A DNA stretch of 64,000 bases from Tepidibacillus_B infernus (lineage in GTDB: Bacteria > Bacillota > Bacilli > Tepidibacillales > Tepidibacillaceae). Positions 44,491 through 54,439 of this stretch are shown piece after piece. The stretch lies in the NCBI RefSeq assembly GCF_048898065.1, contig NZ_JBLWFI010000001.1, forward strand, positions 186,001 through 250,000. The letters are read 5' to 3'. The position numbers and the translations under genes are program-made. Within the stretch, counting starts at the first letter, position 1. Each line of letters opens with the position of its first letter. The notes beneath the pieces are model-generated. The model made no database searches and had not been told where the DNA came from. It worked only from the letters and a program-made list of their open reading frames with translations.

Positions 44491-46821
44491 ATGTCAGTTT
44501 GTAGAGTAAAGAAAATTGCTGGTCGAACAGTTACTCTTATGTTAGCTTTATTGCTTTTGTTTTCTGTAGTCATTGAAACTGCTTACGCCAGAGATAGTGC
44601 AGTTACACGGGAGGGTTCAGGTCCGATGTATTGGATTGGTTATGAGTATCCGTTTACTACGGATACGGCATTAACAGAATCGCGCTGGCAAGCAAACATT
44701 GACTGGATCGCTGACAATTTTAAATCTTACGGCTACGAAATGGTCAGCACGGACGGCTGGATTGAAGGGTCAACGTTAACTAATGAAAATGGCTATATAC
44801 TTAGTTATAATGACTCGTGGACACATGACTGGCAATATTAGGTAAATTATGTTGAGCAAAAAGGTTTGAAAATGGGAGTTTATTATAACCCGTTATGGGT
44901 AACTCAAGCTGCTGTAAATGATTCTACAAAAAAAGTGATTGGAACAGATATACCTATTAGTAGTATAGTAACTTCCGGAGATTTTTTTAATGGAAATCCG
45001 GATCCAGCAAAACAGCTTTACTGGGTAGATGTAACAAAACCAGGAACTAAAGAATTTGTACAAGGATACGTGAATTATTTTAAAAATATGGGGGTTATAT
45101 TTTTACGTGTTGATTTTTTATCTTGGTATGAGTCAGGTACTGAGGTAGGTGCCCCTGACGGGGCGATTGCTCATGGTTCCGTGAATTACGAAACGGCATT
45201 AAGCTGGATTGAAGAAGCTGCCGGTACGGATATGACCATTAGTCTTGTAATGCCAAATCTCTATAATCATGCAGAAGTAGAAATGAAATATGGAGATATG
45301 ATTCGAATCGATAATGACACGGCTACAGGCGGATGGACACATATCAGTCAAGGCAGCTTTGGGGATTTGAGGCAAACTTGGCAGGATCATTGGTCACAGT
45401 GGGCCAATCCATTTCAAGGGTTTACCGGTTTTTCAGACATAGCCGGCAGAAGGTCTATGATTCTAGATGGAGATTTTTTGAGAATGAATACATTTTCCGG
45501 CTCTTATGCAGATAATGAAAGAAAATCTGCTGTATCTTTATTTACCATGGCAGGCTCCCCTATTGCGATTGCTGATCAATATGACACTATAGGAGATAAT
45601 GCAAAATATTATCAAAACACGGAATTAATTGCGTTACATCAGGATGGATTTGTAGGAAAACCAATATATTATAATGGAAATCCCTATGAACCAGAAACAT
45701 CAGGTTATCCAGATACAGGAAGCCGTGACAGTGAACGATGGATAGGACAGACTTCTGACAGAAACTGGGTGGCTGCAATATTTAACCGATCTGATTACGA
45801 GAAAACTCAGTCGATAGATTTTGCTTCCATATTAGGACTTACAAATGGAGCTTCTGTAAGAGATTTATGGTTGCATACTGATCTTGGATTTAAAACCAAC
45901 CAAACTGTAACCCTTAATCTGCATGATGTAAGTATAGTAAAAATTATTCCGAACCATCCTGATCCGACGATAAATCGATATGAAGCAGAGGTAGCAGCTT
46001 TCCAAAATGGGGCTCACTTTAACAATAATCATACCGGATATTCAGGGGAAGGATTTATTGACAAACTGGAATCAGGATCAGAAGGTGCAAATGTTGTCTT
46101 TTCTGTAAATGCAGCTAGTTCAGGCAATTATAATTTAAATGTCAGGTATGGAAACGCAATGGGTTATACCAGTACAGCTTCCTATACTGTAAATGATGCT
46201 TCCGGCAATATACTTGATACCGGAAAAATTTCATTACCCAATCTTAGTAACTGGGATACTTGGGGAAATGCAAGTATCACCATTCCTCTTTCCCAAGGAT
46301 TAAATTTAATCACTATTGCTCGTAATTCAGATGATACAGGCGCATTTAATTTAGATTATATTGAATTAAATAACCGTACTCCTCAACCAGTCAATCGTGT
46401 TGTCAATCCCGGATTTGAAACAGGAGATATAACAGGTTGGACAGAATGGCACCCATCAGCTTCCTACGGAGTTGACTCGTATGATGTTCATAGCGGGAAT
46501 TATAAACTCTATTTCTGGAATACTTCACCCTATCAACAAAGCGTTCATCAAATAATTAATAACTTACCAAATGGCAGCTACAATATAAGTACATGGGTAA
46601 AACTACAAGCCTATTCAGGTGTTGATCCTACTTATGCAAGAATGTAATTAAGTAATTACGGCGATAGCCAAATCAATATTAACTTTTCGCCAAATTCCAA
46701 TTGGCAGCAGATAAATACAACGGTAAATATTACAAGCGGACAGCTTGATTTAGGTTTCTATCTTAATGCAGACGGCTACACTTCCCTGCAAATTGATGAT
46801 GTGATTATTTCCAAACAATAA
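44491..46821 (+). pseudogene. Secreted GH27-like alpha-glucanase with CBM35 and second CBM, two in-frame stops
   Basis: One frame of 776 codons has stops at 44839-44841 (TAG) and 46645-46647 (TAA). The product has a signal peptide (TVTLMLALLLLFSVVIETAYA), a TIM-barrel resembling GH27 isomaltodextranase (GPMYWIGYEYPF, GYEMVSTDGWI, candidate nucleophile in FLRVDFLSW, candidate acid region in MIRIDNDTA), a CBM35-like module (YEAEVAAFQN to FNLDYIELNN, about 492-630) and a C-terminal carbohydrate-binding module (NPGFETGDITGWTEW). The TAG stands where DWQY-W-VNY is expected (TGG to TAG) and the TAA where ARM-E-LSNYG is expected (GAA to TAA). Each is one base change. The GH family is my best guess. 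Confidence 0.7.
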
Positions 46822-46904
46822 AGCAAGACTAATTCAGATGGAGTTTTAATAAACAAAGTGTAGAAGGAGGAAAAAGAATATATCTTTTTTTTAAAAACAA
46901 GTAC

Positions 46905-49617
46905 ATGATTTTCATACTATCAGTAATCCTTATTACTTCCATCTTGTTTGCTCCATTGCAAATTACTCAAGCATCAACAGATACATTACCCACTGATCAG
47001 TCAGTAACAAGCATTTACTTGAATAACTGGAAGGATGCAGTAAATATATGGATGGCGAGCGAATTAGCTCAAACGGATACAGGAAATTATGGTCCAAGAA
47101 TTGGAGAAATGAGAATTGATGACGACTATACCGTGAATCAGATTCATGATTACTCTGCTTTTTTTCGTGATGAAACCAATGCAGTGAAATATACAGAACC
47201 GCACAATTTTGCCTCAGAAGCTTATTATGATGAAGGTGGAATTCTTCATACGAAATATTTGGACTACAGCGGTAATTCGTTGCCTATTATTATCGAAAAG
47301 GATTATGCGATGGTCCCTAATGAAGACTTTATGGTTGCTAAATATACCTTTATCAATCATAATGCAACCTCCATTGATTTTAACCTATTGGAGCAGATTC
47401 ACGTCAATAATATTACCAAAGGCGGAAGCAACCAAGTTCATCATGGTTGGTATGATAGCAACAGAAATAGCCTATTTGTAGATATGACCAGTTCTGGTCA
47501 ATATTACGTTGCTTTAGGGGCTTTTCAAACTGCTGACGGTTATCAGGTGGCTGATGATACCCAATCAGATTTGGGAGCAAACGATGTGAGTGCTTGGTAT
47601 ACCTTCGATAATAATGGAACAGTAAAAAATAATTCCGATGAATATGCGGTAGATATCAGCGTTGCTTTTCAGGATGAAATAACCATCCCGGCCTCAGATT
47701 CTGTATCGATTTCCTTTGTATCTACCGTGCAAAATAATTTGACGAATGTGCAAAGTGCAATAGACAGAGCTTTATCCCAAACGGCTGACTACTGGTTTCA
47801 GCAAACGACTACGGCCTACAGTAATTGGCTTAGCCAAGGAAAAACAATCAATTTTGCCGATGATGGAATTAATAAGACCTATACTCGAGGCTTAGTAACG
47901 ATAAAAAATGCAACGAATCCGACATATGGAGCTACTCCGGCAACAACCAATCCAATAGCCTATGGCTACAAGGTATGGTTACGTGATTCTGCTGTAACCG
48001 CAATGATCTTGGATCAAGCGGGCTTCCACGACGAAGCAAAAAAATATTGGTATTGGCTGCAGGATCGTCAAGAGTCGGATGGCACGTTTAAAACAACCTC
48101 TGATTACTGGACGAACAATATGTACCTTTTGTAGAACCAAAGCATGATTCCATTGGTATTTTTTTAGTAGGTGCTTATCAGCATTATAAATTGACAGGTG
48201 ATACCACTTTCTTAAATAATATCTGGGATAAGTACAGAAAGTCGGCAGATTTTATCTGGTCCAATGTAGGCTCTGATCCTTACGGATTTGGTGAAGAGGA
48301 TGCAAGTATAATGCCTTTACTCAGGCATTGTATGTAGCAGGATTAGATGCTGCACAGCATATGGCTAGAGCTAAGGGGTTATTTACCTTGGCAGATGATT
48401 ATAACGGTGCAGCCAGTGAAATTCGTTCTAACATTCAAAAAGATGTTACATGGAATCCTCCTGGACTTTGGAACGTAAATAATGGCTACTACAATTGTGC
48501 AGTTAATTTGGATGGAACGCCGAGAACTTTAGTAGACGGTTCATCCAATGCCTTGATTGTTTACGGCGTGGTAGATGCGAATTCCTCAAGGGCAAACAGT
48601 CATGTAAACAAAATAAAAACCAATCTGCAACACGATAATTTTGGAATTGCACGTTATGATGGGGATACCTTCTATTACACAGCACCATTTAGCCCTGCTG
48701 GAAATGAAGCGTTAAGTGACGAACCTACCTGGCCGCAAATGAGCGCTTATGCTGCACTGCACCATTTATATCGAGGAGAAAAACAAACGGCTTTAAATTA
48801 TCTAAAGTGGATCGTTTCTCGGACGGCTGTGGGATATATGGCTCAGGGAGAGGCCGTATCACGAGTTACATTAAAACCTCTTCCCAGTACAATGGTAGAA
48901 CCTGTGACAGCCGCTTGGTTTATTATTACGGCTTTAACCTATGAAGATCAGGCAGATTTACGTATTATTCCTCCGCAGTTTAACGCAGGAGCGTATAAGA
49001 CAATTAATGTAACGACTACGGTGGCTAATGATTTACCTCAATGGAGCAATGTTCCATATTATCATGACCAACTAAATGACAGCGAATCATCTTCAGGGGA
49101 TACAGATATTGCAAAAGTATATAATACCAATGACGCCAACAATCTATATGTACGGATTAAAAATGACAGCAATCATTTGTCCGGCTACAATACTGCTCCC
49201 CGTTTTGCCATGACGGTCTATGCTGAAGATTTTAAACATAGTACGATGGAATCAAAAAATACAGGGTTATATGGCGGAAGCTTGGATCGCCCGATGCAAT
49301 ATATGGTTAGCAGATGGAGTGATTCCAATGATTTTGCTAAATTCTATGTGAATAATGGAAGCTGGACATTTGATAAACATCTTACCGGAGTTACGATTCC
49401 GCAATGGGATGTAAATACAGGGGACATTGAAATGGTTATTCCCCTTTCTGAATTATCCAGCACCGGGTCAGTAAGTATCGGAGATTGGTCCAATCTGAAT
49501 ATTGTGTTGGTAAGACAGGATTCGAATACACTTAATTGGTCGGAAGATGATGTCATGGCTATTCATTACCGTGTAATGTCATCAGGTGAGCAATGGTACT
49601 ATGGTAATGTAGAGTAG
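46905..49617 (+). pseudogene. Secreted GH15 glucodextranase-like gene, copy 1, degraded
   Basis: Paralogue of the gene at 61878. Comparison shows a one-base deletion near 48119-48120 (AACAAT|ATG where copy 2 has one more T) and a 22-base deletion between 48309 and 48310. The latter removes the codons for IWEEQIEY, which contain the GH15 general-acid glutamate, so the enzyme would be dead even if the frame were corrected. The start also looks damaged: the ribosome site AGAAGGAGG (46862-46870) precedes ATA 46878, not ATG; the first ATG (46905) is mid-signal peptide. The C-terminal part (after about 48970) is a glucodextranase-type sandwich domain (VNVTTTVANDLPQW onward) and is intact. Confidence 0.88.
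46921..47233 (+). repeat. Near-identical tract shared with 61921-62233
   Basis: 313 bases with one mismatch (47015) against copy 2, bounded by clearly diverged coding sequence on the right (from 47234) and unrelated sequence on the left. A second tract, 47571-47675, also has one mismatch (47612). Confidence 0.9.
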
Positions 49618-49661
49618 AAGTGTAAGAAAAAAATCATTTTGCAGATAGAAAAGAATTTTCC

Positions 49662-49698
49662 CTGTTAAGATAGTATTGTGTCTTAACAGTTTTTTTTT
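49662..49698 (+). terminator. Rho-independent terminator
   Basis: CTGTTAAGA (49662-49670) and TCTTAACAG (49681-49689) with a 10-base loop and a run of T (49690-49697). Confidence 0.85.
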
Positions 49699-49751
49699 GA
49701 TTATAGATAAAAAAACTAGTTTAAATTTTTAATAAATTTAGAAAAAAGATA

Positions 49752-49806
49752 TTGACTAATTAATTCTTCAGAGGTTATCATTAAGCTGTAGTTAAACGTT
49801 TACGTA
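49752..49806 (+). promoter_or_regulatory. lacI-type gene promoter with operator
   Basis: TTGACT (49752-49757) and TATCAT (49776-49781) with 18-base spacing. Immediately downstream is TTAAACGTTTACGTA (49792-49806), whose core AAACGTTT matches the palindromes at 50871-50888 and 50907-50918. Autoregulation is likely. Confidence 0.65.
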
Positions 49807-49824
49807 GGAAGAGTGAAATCACTG

Positions 49825-50835
49825 ATGAATCCAACTATAAAAGATGTAGCAAAAAAAGCGAATGTATCTACAGCAACAGTATCTCGCATACTAAATGGAC
49901 TTCCGGGTTACTCTGAAGAAACAAAGAAAAGAGTACTAAAAGTAATTGAAGAATTAGGATATCAACCAAACGCAGTAGCAAGGGGATTAGTGAGTAGAAA
50001 GACAAAAACCTTAGGTGTGTTACTTCCTAATGTATCAAGTTTGTTTGCCGCAGAAATACTCAATGGAATTGAAGATACTGCTCATGAATCTGACCATAGT
50101 GTCATAGTATGTAATACAGACTCTAATGGAATACGCACAATAAAATATCTGCAAGTTTTAAACGAAAAAAGGGTTGACGGTATTATTTTTACCAGTGAAG
50201 TATTAAAAAAAGAATACTATGATGCGATGATAGAAATGGATATTCCAATCGTTCTTATTTCAACGGCTTCCTATCGTTATCCGTTGCCTTACGTGAAAGT
50301 AGATGATAAGCATGCTGCATACAGTGCTACTGAATTTTTAATTATGAATGGACATGAAAGAATTGCAATGATCAGCGGAACAAAAGATGATCCAATCGCA
50401 GGAGTTCCCAGGGTGGAAGGATATAAGCAGGCTTTACGAGATTATGGGCTTATGGTTGATGAACAAAGAATTACCTACGGAATCGATTTTGGTTATAAAA
50501 CAGGTATGATGGGTATGGAACAAATCATAAATGAAATGCATGATATTACTGCCGTATTTGCTGCAAGTGATGAAATTGCAATCGGTGCCCTATCTGTTGC
50601 TAATAAACATGGATGGAAGGTTCCTGACGATATATCCATCATCGGTTATGATAATTTAAAAGTAGCAGAAATGTCTATTCCTCCACTGACCACAGTGGCT
50701 CAGCCGTTATATGAAATGGGGGAAATCGCGACGAAAATGCTTTTTAAAATGATCAATACAGGACAAACCGTGGAAAGTCGTATTATTCCACATAAAATTA
50801 TCGAAAGGCAATCCGTTAAAAGAATAGAACAATAG
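49825..50835 (+). CDS. LacI/GalR-family transcriptional regulator of the glucan locus
   Basis: A 336-residue regulator. The N-terminal helix-turn-helix and hinge helix are typical (PTIKDVAKKANVSTATVSRILNG and PNAVARGLVSRKT), followed by a periplasmic-binding-like effector domain (LGVLLPNVSSLFAAEILNGIE, VDGIIFTS, FAASDEIAIGAL, SIIGYDNLKVAEMSIPPLTTV). ATG 49825 gives the usual N-terminus; GTG 49813 is possible and closer to AGGAAG. It should bind AAACGTTT-type palindromes located before itself and before the downstream run of glucan genes, released by an oligosaccharide effector. The family is certain, the effector is inferred. Confidence 0.92.
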   Translation: MNPTIKDVAKKANVSTATVSRILNGLPGYSEETKKRVLKVIEELGYQPNAVARGLVSRKTKTLGVLLPNVSSLFAAEILNGIEDTAHESDHSVIVCNTDSNGIRTIKYLQVLNEKRVDGIIFTSEVLKKEYYDAMIEMDIPIVLISTASYRYPLPYVKVDDKHAAYSATEFLIMNGHERIAMISGTKDDPIAGVPRVEGYKQALRDYGLMVDEQRITYGIDFGYKTGMMGMEQIINEMHDITAVFAASDEIAIGALSVANKHGWKVPDDISIIGYDNLKVAEMSIPPLTTVAQPLYEMGEIATKMLFKMINTGQTVESRIIPHKIIERQSVKRIEQ

Positions 50836-50870
50836 AAGAGATTTTGTTTTTTATCTTTTTATTTTTAAAC

Positions 50871-50922
50871 AACGTAAACGCTTACGTTCTATTATTTTTT
50901 TCTTTAGTAAACGTTTACGTTT
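50871..50922 (+). promoter_or_regulatory. Two LacI-family operators before the glucan operon
   Basis: AACGTAAACGCTTACGTT (50871-50888, 7-base arms) and GTAAACGTTTAC (50907-50918, perfect palindrome) are about 33 bases apart centre to centre, within the 110-base gap between the regulator gene and the downstream operon. Two operators at this spacing suit cooperative repression. Confidence 0.75.
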
Positions 50923-50963
50923 AAAAGATTAGCCTGTAAAAAAAGATGAGAGGTGAAAGGATA

Positions 50964-52055
50964 TTGAATTTAAAACAAATAAGCCTGCATGTAATTAAGC
51001 AAAATCAACATCCATCCGGAGCATATATCGCAAGTCCTAACTTTGATAATTATCAATATAGTTGGCTTAGAGACGGCTCTTTTATTGCCTATGCGATGGA
51101 TATGGTTTCTGAACATGATTCAGCAAGACGGTTTTATCAGTGGGTACATCATACGATCATAAGAAATCAACCAAAACTGAAAAAACTTTATTTAAAATAT
51201 CAAGCAGGTGAAAAACTGGAAGCTAAAGATTTTTTGCCTTGTCGTTATACTTTAGAAGGTTTAGAAGCCAAGGATGAGTGGCCTAATTTTCAATTGGATG
51301 GATATGGAACTTGGCTGTGGGGATTAAGTGAACATATCAAGTTGACAGGTAATAATCATTTGTTAGAGCAATTTAAACAAAGTGTCGAAGATACCATCCA
51401 TTATTTAATCACGTTTTGGCATTTTCCGAACAGTGATTGTTGGGAAGAAAATGAAGATAAAATCCATCCTTCTACATTGGCGGCAATTTACGGGGGATTA
51501 AGTTCCATTAATGAATTTCTGCAAAGAGAAGATATTGCTCAAACCGCTGCTCATATTAAAGATTTTCTATTAAAACATGCCATTTATGAAAATCGTTTTG
51601 TGAAGTACATCGGTTCAACCAGCGTAGATGCAAGTTTGCTTTGGTTAAGTATTCCTTTTCAAGTGTTTTCTCTTGATGAGGAATACATGGTAAATACAGT
51701 AAAAGTGATAGAAGAAAAATTATTACATAAGGGAGGTGTTCATCGATTTCCTGAAGATACCTATTATGGTGGTGGAGAATGGTTACTGTTGTCCAGTTGG
51801 TTAGGGTGGTATTACGCATCAGTAGGCAGAATCGATGAAGCACAGAAGCAACTGCAGTGGGTAGAAAGCCAAGCTGATGAACAAGGTTTAATGACTGAAC
51901 AGGTATTACATCATGTGAACGATGAAGCTTATATTGATCAATGGGTCAATTTATGGGGACCGGTTGCAAAGCCGTTACTATGGTCCCACGCCATGTATCT
52001 GATTCTATTCGAGCATGTAAAAAAAAATGAAAGTATTAGAAAAGAGGGGAAATAA
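50964..52055 (+). CDS. Cytoplasmic GH15 glucoamylase-like glucosidase
   Basis: A 363-residue protein without signal peptide, so cytoplasmic. GH15 motifs: YSWLRDGSFIAYAMD (about 27-41), catalytic-acid segment CWEENEDKIHPSTLAAIYGGL (about 154-174, WEE), and the base region GGGEWLLLSSWLGWYYA (about 270-286). It is shorter than secreted glucoamylases, corresponding mostly to the catalytic (alpha/alpha)6 domain. By context it removes glucose from imported isomaltooligosaccharides. TTG 50964 is my preferred start with GAGGTG (50950-50955); ATG 50946 is an alternative. Its stop overlaps the next start by one base. First gene of the LacI-controlled operon. Confidence 0.82.
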   Translation: MNLKQISLHVIKQNQHPSGAYIASPNFDNYQYSWLRDGSFIAYAMDMVSEHDSARRFYQWVHHTIIRNQPKLKKLYLKYQAGEKLEAKDFLPCRYTLEGLEAKDEWPNFQLDGYGTWLWGLSEHIKLTGNNHLLEQFKQSVEDTIHYLITFWHFPNSDCWEENEDKIHPSTLAAIYGGLSSINEFLQREDIAQTAAHIKDFLLKHAIYENRFVKYIGSTSVDASLLWLSIPFQVFSLDEEYMVNTVKVIEEKLLHKGGVHRFPEDTYYGGGEWLLLSSWLGWYYASVGRIDEAQKQLQWVESQADEQGLMTEQVLHHVNDEAYIDQWVNLWGPVAKPLLWSHAMYLILFEHVKKNESIRKEGK

Positions 52056-53353
52056 TGAAAAGGTTTTTTCAATTTATGTTGATCACCTTACTTATTGTCA
52101 GTATGGCAGCCATTTCATTTGGTTGTGCCAAGTCGGAAGAAACAACAGAAGGAAATAACACCGGGAATGAACAGACGAATGCATCTAATCAGGAAGAAAC
52201 GATAAAAGAACCGGTTACGATTGAATTCTGGCATACCTACAGTGATACAGAAGAAGTTATTTTTAACGAACAGGTACTTCCATTGTTTGAAGAAAAATAT
52301 CCAAATATAAAAGTAACATCTACGAGAATGCCTTATGAAGGGCTAAAACAGCAAGTTATTGCAGGGGTTGCCGGTGATGCAGCACCGGATTTGATGAGAA
52401 TGGATATCATTTGGGTACCAGAATTTGCTAAGTTAGGCGCTTTAATGTCTTTAGATGATATGGATGGTTTTGGAGATGTATCCGGGCAATTATTTCCCGG
52501 ACCATTAGCAACCAATTATTATAATGGTAAATATTATGGTTTGCCGCTTAACACGAACACAAAAGTCGCTATATACAATAAAGAGTTATTGGCTGAAGCA
52601 GGTTTAACCGAAGCCCCTAAAACTTTTGATCAATTGATTGAAGCATCAAAAGCTTTAAAAGCAAAGGGTAAATTTGGAATTGGTATTGGAGGAACGGGAC
52701 CTTGGGGCTCATTACCATACTTCTGGTCTCTAGGCGGTAAAATAACGGATGAGAATTTTACAAAAGCATCGGGATATTTAAACAGTCCTGAGAGTATTGC
52801 AGCTTTAGAAAAAATAGTAGAGCTAAATAACGAAGGATTGATCGCACCTACACTACTTGGCGGAGAACCGGGAACTTGGGATGGTGTGAAAGAACAATAT
52901 TTAATGATCGATGACGGTCCTTGGTTTTACAGCATATTAGGTGATGAAGCATTAGAAATTACTACTCCTGCATTGATGCCTGAAGGAGATGGCGGAAGTG
53001 TATCTGTCGTTGGCGGGGAAGATTTAGTTATGTTTAATACGACAAAACATCCGGAGGATGCTTGGACTTTCATGAAATTCTTGATGACGGAAGAACCGCA
53101 GAAGATCATGGCACAAACAGGATTAATTCCTACCAATCAACAAGCTGCCGGATCGACAGAAGTGCTTTCCGTTCCATTCATTAAACCATATATCGAACAG
53201 TTAAAAACCGCCCAACCAAGAACACCACATCCAAATTGGGTAAAAATAGAAGAGTCTTTGGATCTTGCCTTTGGGAAAGCGGTACGTGGAGAGATGGGAG
53301 CAAAAGAAGCATTAGATCAAGCGGCAAAAGAAATTGATGAATTTTTAAAATAA
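52055..53353 (+). CDS. Sugar ABC transporter substrate-binding lipoprotein
   Basis: A 432-residue lipoprotein with signal peptide and lipobox SFGCA, then a family 1 solute-binding fold (TIEFWHTYSDTEEVIFNEQVLP, GDAAPDLMRMDIIWVPEF, PLNTNTKVAIYNKELL, KHPEDAWTFMKFLMTEE), similar to maltose-type binding proteins. Starts at ATG 52055, overlapping the GH15 stop. It captures oligosaccharides released by the secreted GH66/GH15 enzymes. A perfect hairpin separates it from the permease genes, typical where the binding protein is made in excess. Confidence 0.92.
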   Translation: MKRFFQFMLITLLIVSMAAISFGCAKSEETTEGNNTGNEQTNASNQEETIKEPVTIEFWHTYSDTEEVIFNEQVLPLFEEKYPNIKVTSTRMPYEGLKQQVIAGVAGDAAPDLMRMDIIWVPEFAKLGALMSLDDMDGFGDVSGQLFPGPLATNYYNGKYYGLPLNTNTKVAIYNKELLAEAGLTEAPKTFDQLIEASKALKAKGKFGIGIGGTGPWGSLPYFWSLGGKITDENFTKASGYLNSPESIAALEKIVELNNEGLIAPTLLGGEPGTWDGVKEQYLMIDDGPWFYSILGDEALEITTPALMPEGDGGSVSVVGGEDLVMFNTTKHPEDAWTFMKFLMTEEPQKIMAQTGLIPTNQQAAGSTEVLSVPFIKPYIEQLKTAQPRTPHPNWVKIEESLDLAFGKAVRGEMGAKEALDQAAKEIDEFLK

Positions 53354-53359
53354 GCATGG

Positions 53360-53400
53360 ACAGTGGTTGTTAGCAGTGATCTACTGTTGACAACCACTGT
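53360..53400 (+). promoter_or_regulatory. Strong intercistronic hairpin without T-run
   Basis: ACAGTGGTTGT (53360-53370) and ACAACCACTGT (53390-53400) form an 11-pair perfect stem with an inner CAGT/ACTG stem. There is no T-run, so it is more likely an mRNA-stabilising or processing hairpin at the 3' end of the binding-protein message than a terminator. Confidence 0.7.
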
Positions 53401-53428
53401 AACATACAAGTACAAAGGGGGGAAAACC

Positions 53429-54427
53429 TTGACAAAAACACCGTTTCCTATTGATTCGCAAAAAAAACCCAAAAAAATCAAATTATCCTTTCAAAAAATT
53501 AAATCATTGTTGCAATCCCTTTTTTCAACGCTGGTCTTATCGCTTAAACAATGGTGGAATGTCTTTCCCTTTCTTTTTTTAGGGTTGTTAGGTGTTGCCG
53601 TTTTTGTTGTTTTTCCTTTAATTAAAGGGATTTATATGAGCTTTTTTGAATATAATGTCCTTTTGCCGAAAGAAAGTACTTTTGTCGGTTTAGATAATTA
53701 TATACGTGCCATCCATGATGAAAAGGTATTTTTGGCATTAAGAAATACCCTTTTGTACAGTATTATCACCGTTCCGGGACAATGGGTTTTTGGGATTTTT
53801 ATTGCCACGTTAATCAATGCCAAATTTATCAAACATAAAGTGTTTTTTCGAACGGTCTATTATATTCCCGTTATTACGTCCTGGGTCGTTGTTTCGTTCT
53901 TGTTTAAATATTTATTTGCTGATGGTAAATATGGTCTTATTAATTTTCTTTTATATGAAAAGCTGCATTTATTATCTCATCCGATCAGCTGGCTGCAAAA
54001 TGAATGGACAGCGATGATCGTGATATGGACACTGGGGATATGGAAAGGTATAGGTTGGGTAATGGTTATTTATCTGGCAGCACTCCAATCCATTCCAAGA
54101 CACTTTTATGAAGCTGCTGAAATTGATGGTGCAAAGGCAGGAGAAGTATTTCGATATATTACCTTACCATTATTAAAACCAACGACGATTTTTGTCATCA
54201 TTAATTTAATCATTGGTTCGTTTAACGTTTTTATTCAGGTATTGCTTATAACAAACGGAGGACCTTTAGGCAGAACAGAAGTATTATTAAGCTATATGTA
54301 TAAGCAGGCCTTTAGCTTTTTTGATTTTGGCTATGCTTCAGCAATCAGTGTGTTGATGGGAATTATGATTTTTCTAATTACGTGGGGACAACAAAAAACC
54401 ATAGGAAAAGAAAAAATTGAGTTTTAG
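53429..54427 (+). CDS. Sugar ABC transporter permease (MalF type)
   Basis: A 332-residue permease with a charged cytoplasmic N-terminus, six hydrophobic helices and the EAA loop YEAAEIDGAKAGEVFRYITLPLLKP (about 229-253). TTG 53429 lies 7 bases after AAAGGGGGG (53414-53422); the upstream in-frame GTG (53363) falls in the hairpin. It pairs with the next permease and the lipoprotein upstream. No ATPase is encoded nearby; a shared MsmX-like ATPase elsewhere is expected. Confidence 0.9.
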   Translation: MTKTPFPIDSQKKPKKIKLSFQKIKSLLQSLFSTLVLSLKQWWNVFPFLFLGLLGVAVFVVFPLIKGIYMSFFEYNVLLPKESTFVGLDNYIRAIHDEKVFLALRNTLLYSIITVPGQWVFGIFIATLINAKFIKHKVFFRTVYYIPVITSWVVVSFLFKYLFADGKYGLINFLLYEKLHLLSHPISWLQNEWTAMIVIWTLGIWKGIGWVMVIYLAALQSIPRHFYEAAEIDGAKAGEVFRYITLPLLKPTTIFVIINLIIGSFNVFIQVLLITNGGPLGRTEVLLSYMYKQAFSFFDFGYASAISVLMGIMIFLITWGQQKTIGKEKIEF

Positions 54428-54439
54428 GTGGGATGAGGT

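Noticed and set aside
44839..44841. In-frame TAG in the GH27-like gene as a recoded codon (pyrrolysine or suppression)
   Set aside because: The position is an expected Trp (TGG to TAG), a second unrelated stop (TAA) occurs in the same gene and neighbours carry other lesions. Decay is simpler.
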